Part shown: piece after piece, positions 48,886-58,029 of the stretch | Layout: every line of letters begins with the position of its first letter | Numbering within the stretch: position 1 is the stretch's first letter | DNA from: Zhenhengia yiwuensis | Lineage (GTDB): Bacteria > Bacillota > Clostridia > Lachnospirales > Cellulosilyticaceae | Length of the DNA: 64,000 nt | Reading direction: 5' to 3' | Assembly: GCF_014384995.1 (NCBI RefSeq) | Contig: NZ_JACRSY010000009.1 | Coordinates: 66,130 to 130,129 of the forward strand | Position numbers and translations under genes: made by a program | The notes under the pieces: generated by a model | Told to the model about the DNA's origin: nothing | The model's input: the letters and a program-made list of their open reading frames with translations, nothing else | The model's database searches: none

Positions 48886-51800
48886 ATGAAAAAGAAAACA
48901 AATAAAATCCTCCATATGTTATCAGAACGTCTTTTCTTAATGTATTTAGGTGTATGCGTTTTATTTCTTGTTATTGTAGGGAAATTTTATCAGCTTCAGA
49001 TTATTGAACATGATAAATATGCAAACAATTTAAGAGCAAGTGTAGAACGTGTTATTGATATAACAGCACCGAGGGGGCTTATTTATGACAGATACGGTAG
49101 ACCTCTTGCTATTAATAAACCAACTAATGTAGTGCGTTTAGACCAACAAGTTAAGATGGATAAAGAAAAACTCAACCAAGTTTTGTTAGAACTTGCCCTT
49201 TTACTTGAGAAAAATGGTGATACTTATGAGGATAATATTCCTATTAGTAAAAGTACACCTTTTGAGTATACAGAAAGTAAGACAAGCATTAATCAGTTTA
49301 TGTATTCCATTCCTTATAATGATGAAAAACATAGACAAGAACTTTTACAGAAATCAGCAAGTGAAATTATTGATTATTTAAAAGTTAAATATGATATTAA
49401 AAACATGACCGATGAAGAAGCTAGAAAAGTCATTGCCCTTCGCACAGAAATCTACAAAGTAGCTTATAGCAAATATAAACCGGTAGAACTTGCAACACAT
49501 GTTTCAGATGAAACCATTGCCTACTTAGAAGAACATCATGATGATTTCCCAAGTATACTGGTAGATGTAGCGCCGGTAAGATACTATACAGAACCAGAGG
49601 TATTAGGAAACCTACTAGGTTATACCAGAACCATTACAGAAGCTCAGTATGAGGAAATGAAAGATGAAGGATATGACAAAGATGATATTGTAGGGCATGA
49701 AGGTATTGAAAAGACTATGGAAAGTGAGCTTCGAGGTCAAAAGGGTGTAGAACGCGTTGAAGTTGATAACGTAGGAAGACGTGTACACACTATAGAAAAA
49801 GATGAGGCTATTCCAGGAAATGATGTGTTTTTAACTATTGATTTAGACCTTCAGAAAGTAGCTTATGAAAGTACTGAGAGAAACCTAAGTGAAGCTTTAA
49901 TTGAAAGACTTAAAGGTGGAAATGATAAGGTTGAGGCAGTATCGAGTAAAGAAATGATTGTTTCTATGCTAGAAAGTAGTCAGCTTAATCTGAAGCAAAT
50001 GGATGAAGCTAAAGAAGATAGTATACAAAAGCAGCTTTATACAAGACTTATGGAAAAATACAATAGCCTAGATGCAGTTATTAAGGAAACTATGAATGCA
50101 CTTGATCTCCTTATTCAACTTGTAGATGAAGAAACAGGAGATTTTACTGAAAAAGAAATTCTTCTTGCACTTAATGAACAAGGCGCACTTAACTTGTCAG
50201 AACAAACAGTTACTAACTTTATGAACAATCGACAAGGTACAACGGAAGCAACCTTAATTCAGCAACTTGAAACAGGAGGGCTAAAGCCAAACCAGATGTC
50301 TATTATGCCATCTAGTGCTGCAAGCGTAGTTGTAGATGTGCATACAGGAGAAGTACTCGCCTTAGTAGGTTACCCATCTTATGATGCTAATCAAATGACT
50401 ACTAACTTTAACCGTTATTATAACACACTTTTTGATAGCAGGAGTATGCTATGGAATAGGGCACTTATGACAGCGAAGGCACCAGGATCTACTTTTAAAA
50501 TGATTACAGGTATTGCAGGGCTTGAAGAAGGAGTAGTTACACCTGACACTCTGATTTATGATACCGGTGTATATGAAAAAGTAGGAACACCTGCTCCAAA
50601 ATGTTGGATTCACACTAATACAGGTGGTGGACACGGTAATACTAATCTTAATAAAGCATTAGAAGTATCTTGTAACTATTACTTCTATGAGGTAGCTTAT
50701 CGTTTAGGATTAAAAGGCAAAACACCTTATGGTGGGATTGATATGCTCACTAAATATGTAGAGATGTTTGGACTAGATAAGAAGACAGGTATCGAACTTG
50801 CAGAGTCACCTCCAAATATTTCAACACCCTATAACTTAGTTAAAAATCAAGTAGCTGAGCAATTTTCTATTTTAAGAAAAGCAGAAGAAGAGCGTATGGC
50901 AGGATATGTAGAAGATGTACTAGCTGAAATGGAGAAAGGCATTTATCCAATTGTTTCACAAAGTGGGCCTTCTTTAAACGAGCAAATTGATTATTTAGCC
51001 CAGTACGAGCTCAAAAGACAGTTGGAGCCTGTATTGCAAGATGGTTTTGAAGATCATTTAGAAAGTCTGATTGAAAATGCCTATAAACAAATACAGCTTA
51101 GCCTTCAAACTAAGTCTAATGAATATCTAGAAAAAATACTTCAAGGAACGATTAATGATACACAAGAAAAATCTTTAAAAAATAAAGCTAAAGTTCAAAT
51201 TACAGAGGTCATAGGTGAGATGATTTCAGATCATCTAGATACACAAATTAAAGAAATTGTAGATAAGATAGATGTTTATGATATTTTAGATAGCTATGAA
51301 TATGCTTATAATACACTTTATAATAGACAGTTTAAAACAGACCCTAATGGAGAAATTGTGAAAGAAGTTAAAAGACGTCTTGAAACTTTGGATGAGGATG
51401 AAGCAATTTATCGTGGTTATTTGATAGAAAAAGTGAAAAGTAACTTAATTACCTCTATTACAAATGAAATTTTGTCAGGATTAAGATTAGATTGGAAAGA
51501 GGGTACAACTGTCCGTACAGCTATTGGACAAGGTGATAATGCCTTCACACCGCTGCAGATGGCTCGCTATATTGCAGCCCTTGCAAATGGTAAAAATGTA
51601 CATGACTTGCGTGTTATTAGTGGAATCAATCAGGTTAAAGAAGATCTAGGCTATATGGCTACTGATCCTGTAGTATATAATACTTTAAATCTTAAAGCCT
51701 CAACACTAGAACATATTTATGAAGGTATGTATGCTGTAACACATGGTACACTTGGTTCAGCCCGTCATACATTTAAAGACTTTGAGATAGAAGTAGCAGG

Positions 51801-52017
51801 TAAAACGGGAACTGCGCAGGAAGGTAAATATGAACATAGTTGGTTTGTAGGTTTTGCACCATATAAAGATCCACAGATTGCAGTCGTAACAACTGTATAC
51901 AATGCAAATGGACAAGGAACTTATGGCCAGCTTATTGCAAGAGATATTTTGACAGAGTACTTTAGTTTAGGTAAAGAAGTGCCCAAAATGACATTAGATA
52001 ATATGTTTGTTGAATAA
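48886..52017 (+). CDS. mrdA: Penicillin-binding protein 2 (elongasome transpeptidase) with two large insertions
   Basis: Peptidoglycan D,D-transpeptidase of the elongasome, partner of RodA. At 1043 residues it is far longer than the usual 600-720. One membrane segment (about 14-35), the dimerisation domain with APRGLIYDRYGRPLA (about 58-72), then the transpeptidase motifs SxxK in GSTFK (about 533-537), SxN as SCN (about 594-596) and KTG in AGKTGTAQ (about 969-976). Two extra stretches explain the size: about 135 residues (about 334-470) between LDLQKVAYEST and VVVDVHTGEVLALVGYPSYD, and about 200 residues (about 640-870) between GIELAES and RTAIGQGDNAFTPLQMA. Both are rich in Glu/Lys and predicted helical. 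Active-site residues are intact. AGGAGGGG precedes the ATG. Confidence 0.93.
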   Translation: MKKKTNKILHMLSERLFLMYLGVCVLFLVIVGKFYQLQIIEHDKYANNLRASVERVIDITAPRGLIYDRYGRPLAINKPTNVVRLDQQVKMDKEKLNQVLLELALLLEKNGDTYEDNIPISKSTPFEYTESKTSINQFMYSIPYNDEKHRQELLQKSASEIIDYLKVKYDIKNMTDEEARKVIALRTEIYKVAYSKYKPVELATHVSDETIAYLEEHHDDFPSILVDVAPVRYYTEPEVLGNLLGYTRTITEAQYEEMKDEGYDKDDIVGHEGIEKTMESELRGQKGVERVEVDNVGRRVHTIEKDEAIPGNDVFLTIDLDLQKVAYESTERNLSEALIERLKGGNDKVEAVSSKEMIVSMLESSQLNLKQMDEAKEDSIQKQLYTRLMEKYNSLDAVIKETMNALDLLIQLVDEETGDFTEKEILLALNEQGALNLSEQTVTNFMNNRQGTTEATLIQQLETGGLKPNQMSIMPSSAASVVVDVHTGEVLALVGYPSYDANQMTTNFNRYYNTLFDSRSMLWNRALMTAKAPGSTFKMITGIAGLEEGVVTPDTLIYDTGVYEKVGTPAPKCWIHTNTGGGHGNTNLNKALEVSCNYYFYEVAYRLGLKGKTPYGGIDMLTKYVEMFGLDKKTGIELAESPPNISTPYNLVKNQVAEQFSILRKAEEERMAGYVEDVLAEMEKGIYPIVSQSGPSLNEQIDYLAQYELKRQLEPVLQDGFEDHLESLIENAYKQIQLSLQTKSNEYLEKILQGTINDTQEKSLKNKAKVQITEVIGEMISDHLDTQIKEIVDKIDVYDILDSYEYAYNTLYNRQFKTDPNGEIVKEVKRRLETLDEDEAIYRGYLIEKVKSNLITSITNEILSGLRLDWKEGTTVRTAIGQGDNAFTPLQMARYIAALANGKNVHDLRVISGINQVKEDLGYMATDPVVYNTLNLKASTLEHIYEGMYAVTHGTLGSARHTFKDFEIEVAGKTGTAQEGKYEHSWFVGFAPYKDPQIAVVTTVYNANGQGTYGQLIARDILTEYFSLGKEVPKMTLDNMFVE

Positions 52018-52032
52018 AGGGGGAGACGTAAT

Positions 52033-52716
52033 ATGGAAAACCTTGTAGTGTTTAAAGGCTCTATAGATGGAATTACAGTCATGCTTGATGCACATGCACC
52101 TTTTGATGAACTATTAGATAACTTTATAACCAAGCTAGAAAGTTCAAAAAAGTTTTTTAGTGGTGCAAAAGTTAATATGCGTTTTAAAGGCAGAAAGCTT
52201 TCTAAAGAGCAGCAAGATGAGCTTATGAGCTTACTTGCCAATCAGAATATCTTAAATGTAGCCTTTATCCATGAATTTGAACAAAGTAGTAGTGATAAAA
52301 GAGAAGACTATTTGAAATGGATTGGTGAAGAGCTAGAAAGGCCTAATGTTTCTTTAACTAAATATCATTATGGTATTGTTCGTTCAGGTCAACATATAGA
52401 CTTTGCCGGGAGTGTTGTTGTAATAGGGGATATTAACCCCGGCGGGGTCATTACAGCAGGTGGTAATGTAATTGTAATGGGAACCTTGAATGGGAAAGTC
52501 CATGCAGGACTTGATGAGAAATTTAAAACCCCTTTTATACTGGCTAACCATATGTATCCCATGCAGATTGGTATTCGAAATGTGATTGCACAGTCACCAG
52601 AGGGAGAGAGTGTAAGCCGGATGAAGGATGAAATGCCACAGATAGCCTATGTGAATGAAGATCAAATATATGTAGAAGAAATAGATTTTAAAACGCTTAA
52701 TCATATGATAGAATAA
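52033..52716 (+). CDS. minC: Septum-site determining protein MinC
   Basis: FtsZ inhibitor that with MinD blocks polar division (227 residues). The N-terminal FtsZ-interacting domain (about 1-105) is followed by a short linker and the right-handed beta-helix domain (about 112-215) with VRSGQHIDFAGSVVVIGDINPGG (trimmed) and GTLNGKVHAG, the MinD-binding surface. AAGGGGGAG precedes the ATG. It follows the PBP2 gene by 15 bases, joining elongation and division genes. Confidence 0.94.
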   Translation: MENLVVFKGSIDGITVMLDAHAPFDELLDNFITKLESSKKFFSGAKVNMRFKGRKLSKEQQDELMSLLANQNILNVAFIHEFEQSSSDKREDYLKWIGEELERPNVSLTKYHYGIVRSGQHIDFAGSVVVIGDINPGGVITAGGNVIVMGTLNGKVHAGLDEKFKTPFILANHMYPMQIGIRNVIAQSPEGESVSRMKDEMPQIAYVNEDQIYVEEIDFKTLNHMIE

Positions 52717-52746
52717 GATAACAGAAAGAATAAGAGGGGGAAAAAC

Positions 52747-53544
52747 ATGAGTCAAGTAATCGTAGTTACATCAGGTAAAGGCGGCGTAGGTAAGACGACA
52801 ACATCTGCTAATATTGGTACTGCATTAAACTTATTAGGAAAGAAAGTTGTTCTTTTAGATGCAGATATTGGTCTTAGAAATTTAGATGTGGTTATGGGTC
52901 TTGAAAATCGCATTGTCTATGATTTAGTAGATGTTGTAGAAGGCAGATGCCGTATTAAACAAGCACTTATTAAGGACAAGCGTTATGAAGGGCTCTACCT
53001 ATTACCTGCTGCACAGACAAGAGATAAAGATGCAGTAAGCCCTGAGCAAATGAAAAAACTTTGTGATACATTAAAAGAAGATTTTGACTATATTATTGTA
53101 GACTGCCCAGCAGGTATTGAACAAGGCTTTAAAAATGCCGTAGCAGGAGCTGATCGTGCACTTGTTGTAACAACACCAGAGGTGTCAGCTGTACGTGATG
53201 CAGACCGTATTATTGGATTGCTAGAAGCAAATGGCATTTCGAATATTCAGCTTATTATTAACCGAGTACGTATGAATATGGTTAAACGTGGTGATATGAT
53301 GGCTATGGATGATGTAGTAGAAATCCTTGCAATTAACCTTCTTGGTGTTGTGCCAGATGATGAAAATATCGTTATTACAACCAATAGAGGAGAACCAGCA
53401 GTATCTGATAAAAATGCTTTAGCAGGTAAAGCATTTAGAAATATTGCAGACCGTATTGAAGGAAATGAAGTACCATTTTTAGATTTAGATATGGACAATG
53501 GTTTTTTAGGTAAGCTTAAAAAAATATTTGGTTTTAATAACTAA
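52747..53544 (+). CDS. minD: Septum-site determining ATPase MinD
   Basis: Membrane-cycling ParA/MinD ATPase (265 residues). Deviant Walker A SGKGGVGKTT (about 9-18) with the signature Lys, switch I DADIGLRNLDVVMG (about 39-52), switch II DCPAGIEQG (about 118-126), and a C-terminal amphipathic membrane-targeting helix (about 252-263, FLGKLKKIFGF). AGAGGGGG precedes the ATG. It acts with MinC and MinE from the same cluster. Confidence 0.97.
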   Translation: MSQVIVVTSGKGGVGKTTTSANIGTALNLLGKKVVLLDADIGLRNLDVVMGLENRIVYDLVDVVEGRCRIKQALIKDKRYEGLYLLPAAQTRDKDAVSPEQMKKLCDTLKEDFDYIIVDCPAGIEQGFKNAVAGADRALVVTTPEVSAVRDADRIIGLLEANGISNIQLIINRVRMNMVKRGDMMAMDDVVEILAINLLGVVPDDENIVITTNRGEPAVSDKNALAGKAFRNIADRIEGNEVPFLDLDMDNGFLGKLKKIFGFNN

Positions 53545-53568
53545 AATAAGCAAAGAGGGTGAAAAGGG

Positions 53569-53847
53569 ATGCTGGATTTTAGTCAACTATTTGGTAGAAA
53601 AAATCAGTCAAGTCATGTTGCAAAAGATAGGTTAAAACTTGTACTTATTCATGACCGTATGAACTGTTCAACAGAACTTCTAGAAATGATGCGTTCTGAT
53701 ATTATTGCTGTTATTTCAAAATATGTAGATATTGATACAGATGAATTTAATATTGAGGTATCTTCTCTGGAATGTGATAAAGAAGGGAATAAAGCACCTG
53801 TTTTGTCAGCTAATATTCCAATTAAAAATTTAAAAAAAGTAAGATAA
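53569..53847 (+). CDS. minE: Cell-division topological specificity factor MinE
   Basis: A 92-residue protein that stimulates MinD ATPase and drives pole-to-pole oscillation. The N-terminal membrane-targeting sequence (MLDFSQLFGRK, 1-11) is followed by the MinD-contact segment AKDRLKLVLIHDRMNCS (about 18-34) and the dimeric beta-alpha-beta fold ending ANIPIKNLKK. Presence of MinE, rather than only DivIVA, implies an oscillating Min system, as in other MinE-bearing clostridia. Confidence 0.95.
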   Translation: MLDFSQLFGRKNQSSHVAKDRLKLVLIHDRMNCSTELLEMMRSDIIAVISKYVDIDTDEFNIEVSSLECDKEGNKAPVLSANIPIKNLKKVR

Positions 53848-53869
53848 CTAAGAAAGGTAAAGTTAGAAC

Positions 53870-54994
53870 ATGTTCAATTTTAAGAGAGAACATCTAAAGA
53901 AGATAGATTATTGGCTTGTACTATGCATATTTGCACTAGTAGGGATTGGTATGCTTGCCATCAGTAGTGCAACTTCTTATTCGGGTGATATAGATATATT
54001 AAGATCTCAATTTCTGTTCTTTATAGCAGGGCTTGGACTTATGGTTTTGGCTATGTCTATAGACTATCACCTATTAGGAGAATGGTATTTGCCTATTTAT
54101 ATTTTGATGAATATTGTACTGATTGCTGTATTCTTCCTTGGTAAAAATGTTAACGGAGCGACAAGATGGATCCAAGTTGGTCCTATGACTATACAGCCTT
54201 CTGAATTTGCCAAGATTGGTTGTATTTTATGTACAGCAAAAATGTTAGAGAAGTATAATGATAAAATAAATAGTATTCCTTCTCTTCTTATTATTGGACT
54301 ATTTCATTTTGTGCCTTTTATTCTTGTAAATAGACAGCCCAATTTATCAACCAGTCTTGTCATTTTAGGGATTCTAGTGATACAATTATTTATAAGTAAA
54401 CTAGACTTTAAAGTAATGCTTACGACGGTAGGGATAGGCACCTTAGTGTTAGGTATTGCACTGGCCTATATTATTGGGAATCCAAATCAAAAACTTCTTC
54501 CAGATTATCAACGTAACCGTATTGTGACTAAAATACAGGGGGGAGATAACCTGGCAGAAAACTATCAAACGAATCAGTCCGTTCATGCTATTGGTTCAGG
54601 AGGACTTGAGGGGAAAGGTTTATATCAAGGTGCTATTAGTCAGCTGAATTACTTACCAGAGTCTCATAATGACTTTATTGTAGCCATTATTGCAGAGGAG
54701 TTTGGTTTTATAGGTATATTAATCGTACTAGGTATTATTCTCTTTATGATTGCTAGGGGGCTTTGGATTGCACATGCTGCTCCGGATAATTTTGGTAGAT
54801 TTATTATTGCAGGCTATATGGGTATGATTGCCATGCAAACCTTTGTAAATATGGGGGTTGTAACAAGCTTATTACCTAATACAGGCTTACCTTTACCTTT
54901 TATTAGCTATGGTGGAAGCTCATTATGGGCGAATATGATTGGTATAGGATTAGTGTTAAATGTTGGGATGAGAAAAGAAAAATCAATGTTTTAG
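53870..54994 (+). CDS. rodA: RodA/FtsW-family peptidoglycan glycosyltransferase
   Basis: SEDS polymerase that extends glycan strands with its cognate PBP (374 residues, about ten membrane helices). Family motifs: NGATRWIQVGPMTIQPSEFAKI (about 94-115, trimmed), the catalytic-loop region with GGLEGKGLYQGAISQLNYLPESHNDFI and the terminal GLPLPFISYGGSSL (about 342-355). By context with mreBCD and PBP2 it is RodA rather than FtsW. AAAGGT precedes the ATG at 53870, 22 bases after minE. Confidence 0.93.
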   Translation: MFNFKREHLKKIDYWLVLCIFALVGIGMLAISSATSYSGDIDILRSQFLFFIAGLGLMVLAMSIDYHLLGEWYLPIYILMNIVLIAVFFLGKNVNGATRWIQVGPMTIQPSEFAKIGCILCTAKMLEKYNDKINSIPSLLIIGLFHFVPFILVNRQPNLSTSLVILGILVIQLFISKLDFKVMLTTVGIGTLVLGIALAYIIGNPNQKLLPDYQRNRIVTKIQGGDNLAENYQTNQSVHAIGSGGLEGKGLYQGAISQLNYLPESHNDFIVAIIAEEFGFIGILIVLGIILFMIARGLWIAHAAPDNFGRFIIAGYMGMIAMQTFVNMGVVTSLLPNTGLPLPFISYGGSSLWANMIGIGLVLNVGMRKEKSMF

Positions 54995-55005
54995 GAGGTA
55001 AGTTG

Positions 55006-55401
55006 ATGAATATCGGACTTATAGCACATGATGCTAAAAAGAAACTTATGGAAAACTTTACAATTGCCTACAGACATATATTAGCGAAACACACTTTATA
55101 TGCCACAGGCACAACAGGTAGGTTAGTAGAAGAAGCAACTAACTTAAATATTTACAAATATTTAGCAGGTCATCTGGGTGGTGCACAGCAGCTTGGCGCT
55201 CAAATTGCACACAACCAGTTAGATATGGTTATTTTCTTAAGAGACCCTGTTACTCAAAAAGTACATGAGCCAGACGTGGGTGCTTTAGAGAGACTATGTG
55301 ATATCCATAATATTCCTATAGCGACCAATCTCGCAACAGCTGAACTTTTAGTGAAAGCTCTTGAAAGAGGAGACTTAAGCTGGAGAGAAGTTGTAAGATA
55401 A
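55006..55401 (+). CDS. mgsA: Methylglyoxal synthase
   Basis: Converts dihydroxyacetone phosphate to methylglyoxal, a phosphate-releasing bypass of lower glycolysis (131 residues). IGLIAHDAKK (about 3-12, catalytic-site His), ATGTTGRL (about 37-44, phosphate binding), HLGGAQQLGAQI (about 56-67), FLRDPV (about 78-83, catalytic Asp) and PIATNLATAELL (about 106-117). ATG 55006 with AGGAGG (54993-54998) starts the homologous part; an earlier in-frame ATG lies inside rodA. Last gene of the shape/division cluster, ended by a terminator. Confidence 0.95.
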   Translation: MNIGLIAHDAKKKLMENFTIAYRHILAKHTLYATGTTGRLVEEATNLNIYKYLAGHLGGAQQLGAQIAHNQLDMVIFLRDPVTQKVHEPDVGALERLCDIHNIPIATNLATAELLVKALERGDLSWREVVR

Positions 55402-55428
55402 AAAAGACTTAAACAAGTCTTTTTTTTA
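55401..55428 (+). terminator. Terminator after mgsA
   Basis: Arms AAAAAGACTT (55401-55410) and AAGTCTTTTT (55415-55424) with an AAAC loop and a longer T-run; it begins at the last base of the mgsA stop. Confidence 0.85.
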
Positions 55429-55505
55429 TGGATATTTATAGATGCTAAACTAAGGTTTAAATATAAAAGGAATACAACACGTATTTCATTAATTGGAGGA
55501 CAAAA

Positions 55506-57347
55506 ATGACTATTTTATCAGATCATATTTTAAAGCAAGTTGATAAGCCAGCCAGATATATTGGTGGCGAAATTAATGCCTATAACAAAGAATTATCTCA
55601 AATAGATATACGCTTTGCTTTTGCATTTCCAGATGTTTATGAAGTGGGGATGAGCCACTTAGGAATGCAAATTCTTTACCATTTCTTAAATCGACGTGAA
55701 GATACATTCTGTGAACGTGTTTTCTCACCATGGGTAGACATGGAGAAAATCATGAGAGAAAAACAAATGCCACTTTTCTCTTTAGAAACACATTCACCTA
55801 TTAAAGATTTTGATTTTGTAGGTTTTACACTTCAATACGAAATGAGTTATACAAATATCTTAAATATGCTTGATTTAGCAGGTATTCCACTTTTAAGTAA
55901 AGATAGAAAAGAGGATGATCCAATTATTGTAGCAGGTGGTCCATGTGCGTATAACCCAGAACCTCTTGCACCATTTATAGACTTCTTCTATATTGGTGAA
56001 GGAGAACTTGCTTATGATGAGATTCTTGACCTTTACAAAGCATATAAACAAGAAGGACGTACAAGAACTGAATTTTTAGAAGCACTTCTTGAAATTGAAG
56101 GAATGTATGTACCTTGTTTCTATGAAGAGGTTTATAAAGAAGATGGAACAATTTTAGAGAAGAAACCACTTCATCCAAAAGCAAAAACAAAAATTCGTAA
56201 ACTCATTATGCCAGATATGGATGATGTATATTATCCAACAACACAAGTTATTCCTTGGATTCAAGCGGTACATGATCGTGTAACACTCGAAATGTTTAGA
56301 GGTTGTTTAAGAGGTTGCCGTTTCTGTCAGGCAGGTATGATCTATCGTCCAGTACGTGAAAAGTCGAAAGATGTACTTTTAGGCTATGCAGAAAAACTTT
56401 TAGCTTCTACAGGATATGAAGAAATCAGTTTAGCATCTCTTAGTACAAGTGACTATAAAGATCTAGAACCATTTGCAAATGAACTTGTAGAACTTTGCGA
56501 GAAAGAATGTGTTAATATTTCTCTGCCATCACTTCGTATTGATGCTTTCTCTGTAGATCTTATGCAAAAAGTACAAGAAGTAAGAAAGAGCAGCTTAACT
56601 TTCGCACCAGAAGCTGGGACTCAGCGTATGCGTGATGTAATCAATAAAAATATTACAGAGGAAGAAATTTTAAGAGGATGTGACCTTGCCTTTAATGGAG
56701 GCTGGAATCGCGTTAAACTTTACTTCATGCTAGGACTTCCAGGTGAAACACCTGAAGATGTAGTAGGTATTGCAAACCTTGCTGAAAGTATTGTAAACAC
56801 ATACTACAATATTGATAAGTCTAAACGCCAAGGAGCACTTCAACTTGTTGTAAGTACATCTTGTTTCGTACCAAAAGCCTTTACACCATTCCAATGGGAA
56901 CCACAAGATACATGTGAAAGTTTCATTGAGAAACATGTTATGCTTAAACGTGCTATTTCAAGCAAACAAATTAAATACAATCACCATGATGCTAAAACAA
57001 GTGTATTAGAAGCTGTTATTGCAAGAGGAGATAGAAGGGTAGCAGGTCTTATTTATGAGGCATTTAAATTAGGTTGTACATTTGATAGCTGGAGTGAACA
57101 TTTTGATGGAGAGAAATGGAATGAAGCAGCACGTCTTTCAAATGTAGACTTTGCTTTCTATGCGAATAGAAGACGTGAATATGATGAAGTATTCCCATGG
57201 GATCATATTGATATTGGTGTAACAAAGAACTTCCTTATCCGTGAGAGCAAAAAAGCCCATGAAGCTGTAACAACACCACAATGTCGCGAGAAGTGTTCTG
57301 GATGTGGGGCAAGTAAGTTTAACAAAGGAGTATGTTATGAGAACTAG
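55506..57347 (+). CDS. TIGR03960-family B12-type radical SAM protein
   Basis: Radical SAM protein of 613 residues, first half of a conserved pair with the DUF2344 gene; its substrate is unknown. The N-terminal part has the B12-binding-like fold (DVYEVGMSHLGMQ near 38, TLQYEMSYTNIL near 109, VAGGPCAYNPEPLAPF near 140). The cluster motif is RGCLRGCRFCQAG (about 262-274); EISLASLSTSDY (about 304-315) and FAPEAGTQRMR (about 363-373) follow, plus a C-terminal Cys group CREKCSGCG (about 593-601), possibly a further metal site. GGAGGAC precedes the ATG. The 3' end overlaps the next gene by 11 bases. Confidence 0.9.
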   Translation: MTILSDHILKQVDKPARYIGGEINAYNKELSQIDIRFAFAFPDVYEVGMSHLGMQILYHFLNRREDTFCERVFSPWVDMEKIMREKQMPLFSLETHSPIKDFDFVGFTLQYEMSYTNILNMLDLAGIPLLSKDRKEDDPIIVAGGPCAYNPEPLAPFIDFFYIGEGELAYDEILDLYKAYKQEGRTRTEFLEALLEIEGMYVPCFYEEVYKEDGTILEKKPLHPKAKTKIRKLIMPDMDDVYYPTTQVIPWIQAVHDRVTLEMFRGCLRGCRFCQAGMIYRPVREKSKDVLLGYAEKLLASTGYEEISLASLSTSDYKDLEPFANELVELCEKECVNISLPSLRIDAFSVDLMQKVQEVRKSSLTFAPEAGTQRMRDVINKNITEEEILRGCDLAFNGGWNRVKLYFMLGLPGETPEDVVGIANLAESIVNTYYNIDKSKRQGALQLVVSTSCFVPKAFTPFQWEPQDTCESFIEKHVMLKRAISSKQIKYNHHDAKTSVLEAVIARGDRRVAGLIYEAFKLGCTFDSWSEHFDGEKWNEAARLSNVDFAFYANRRREYDEVFPWDHIDIGVTKNFLIRESKKAHEAVTTPQCREKCSGCGASKFNKGVCYEN

Positions 57348-58029
57348 ATTAAAATTTACAAAACAAGGCTATGTAAAATTTGTAGGTCATTTAGATACAA
57401 TCAGAATGTTCCAAAGAGCAATTAGAGTAGCGCGTCTTCCAATTTCTTATTCACAAGGATTTAATCCACATGCAAAAGTATTCTTTGCCCTTCCTTTATC
57501 AGTAGGTGTAGGAAGTTGTGGGGAGTATATGGACATGCTTACGGATACAGATATTCATGTAGAAGAGGCTGTAGCAACTTTAAATACTATTTTACCAGAA
57601 GGTATTAAAATTGTAGAAGCTTCAGTGATTAAAGAGGGAACACCTTCTCTTATGAGCTTAGTAACAGCTGCAGATTACCGCATCACTTTTGAAAAGAATC
57701 AGCTTACACCTGAACAAATTGAAGGTGCAAAAAAAAGATTAGATGCTTCTGAACTTGTTGTACTGAAAAAAGGTAAGAAGAAAACAAAAGAGGTAGATAT
57801 TAAACCCCTTATTCATCATGTGGAGATTAAAGAAGAGGATGGCACAATTTTTGAAGTAAGGATTGCGGCAGGCAGTATGGAAAACTTAAATGTAGACCTT
57901 CTTTTAAAATCTTTATTACAAGTAGAACTTGAAGGTATGGTTTATACTATAGAGAGAGAAGAGCTCTATGCAACTACAGAAGAAGGGCATCTTAAGCCGT
58001 TAAGCGAGGTTGGAGCAGAAAATGCATAA
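57337..58029 (+). CDS. DUF2344 / TIGR03936 radical-SAM-associated protein
   Basis: A 230-residue protein always found fused to or beside TIGR03960 radical SAM proteins; function unknown. Typical N-terminus: KQGYVKFVGHLDTIRMFQRA (trimmed from about 9-28), ISYSQGFNPHAKVFFALPLSVG (about 43-64). There are no metal-binding clusters. ATG 57337 with AAAGGAG (57324-57330) lies inside the end of the radical SAM gene. The RNase E/G gene overlaps its 3' end in turn, so the three are translationally linked. Confidence 0.9.
   Translation: MRTRLKFTKQGYVKFVGHLDTIRMFQRAIRVARLPISYSQGFNPHAKVFFALPLSVGVGSCGEYMDMLTDTDIHVEEAVATLNTILPEGIKIVEASVIKEGTPSLMSLVTAADYRITFEKNQLTPEQIEGAKKRLDASELVVLKKGKKKTKEVDIKPLIHHVEIKEEDGTIFEVRIAAGSMENLNVDLLLKSLLQVELEGMVYTIEREELYATTEEGHLKPLSEVGAENA

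Noticed and set aside
48886..52017. Idea that the long PBP2 is two genes joined by a frame error
   Set aside because: The transpeptidase motifs are all in one frame in the right order; the extra segments interrupt the domain rather than adding a second one.
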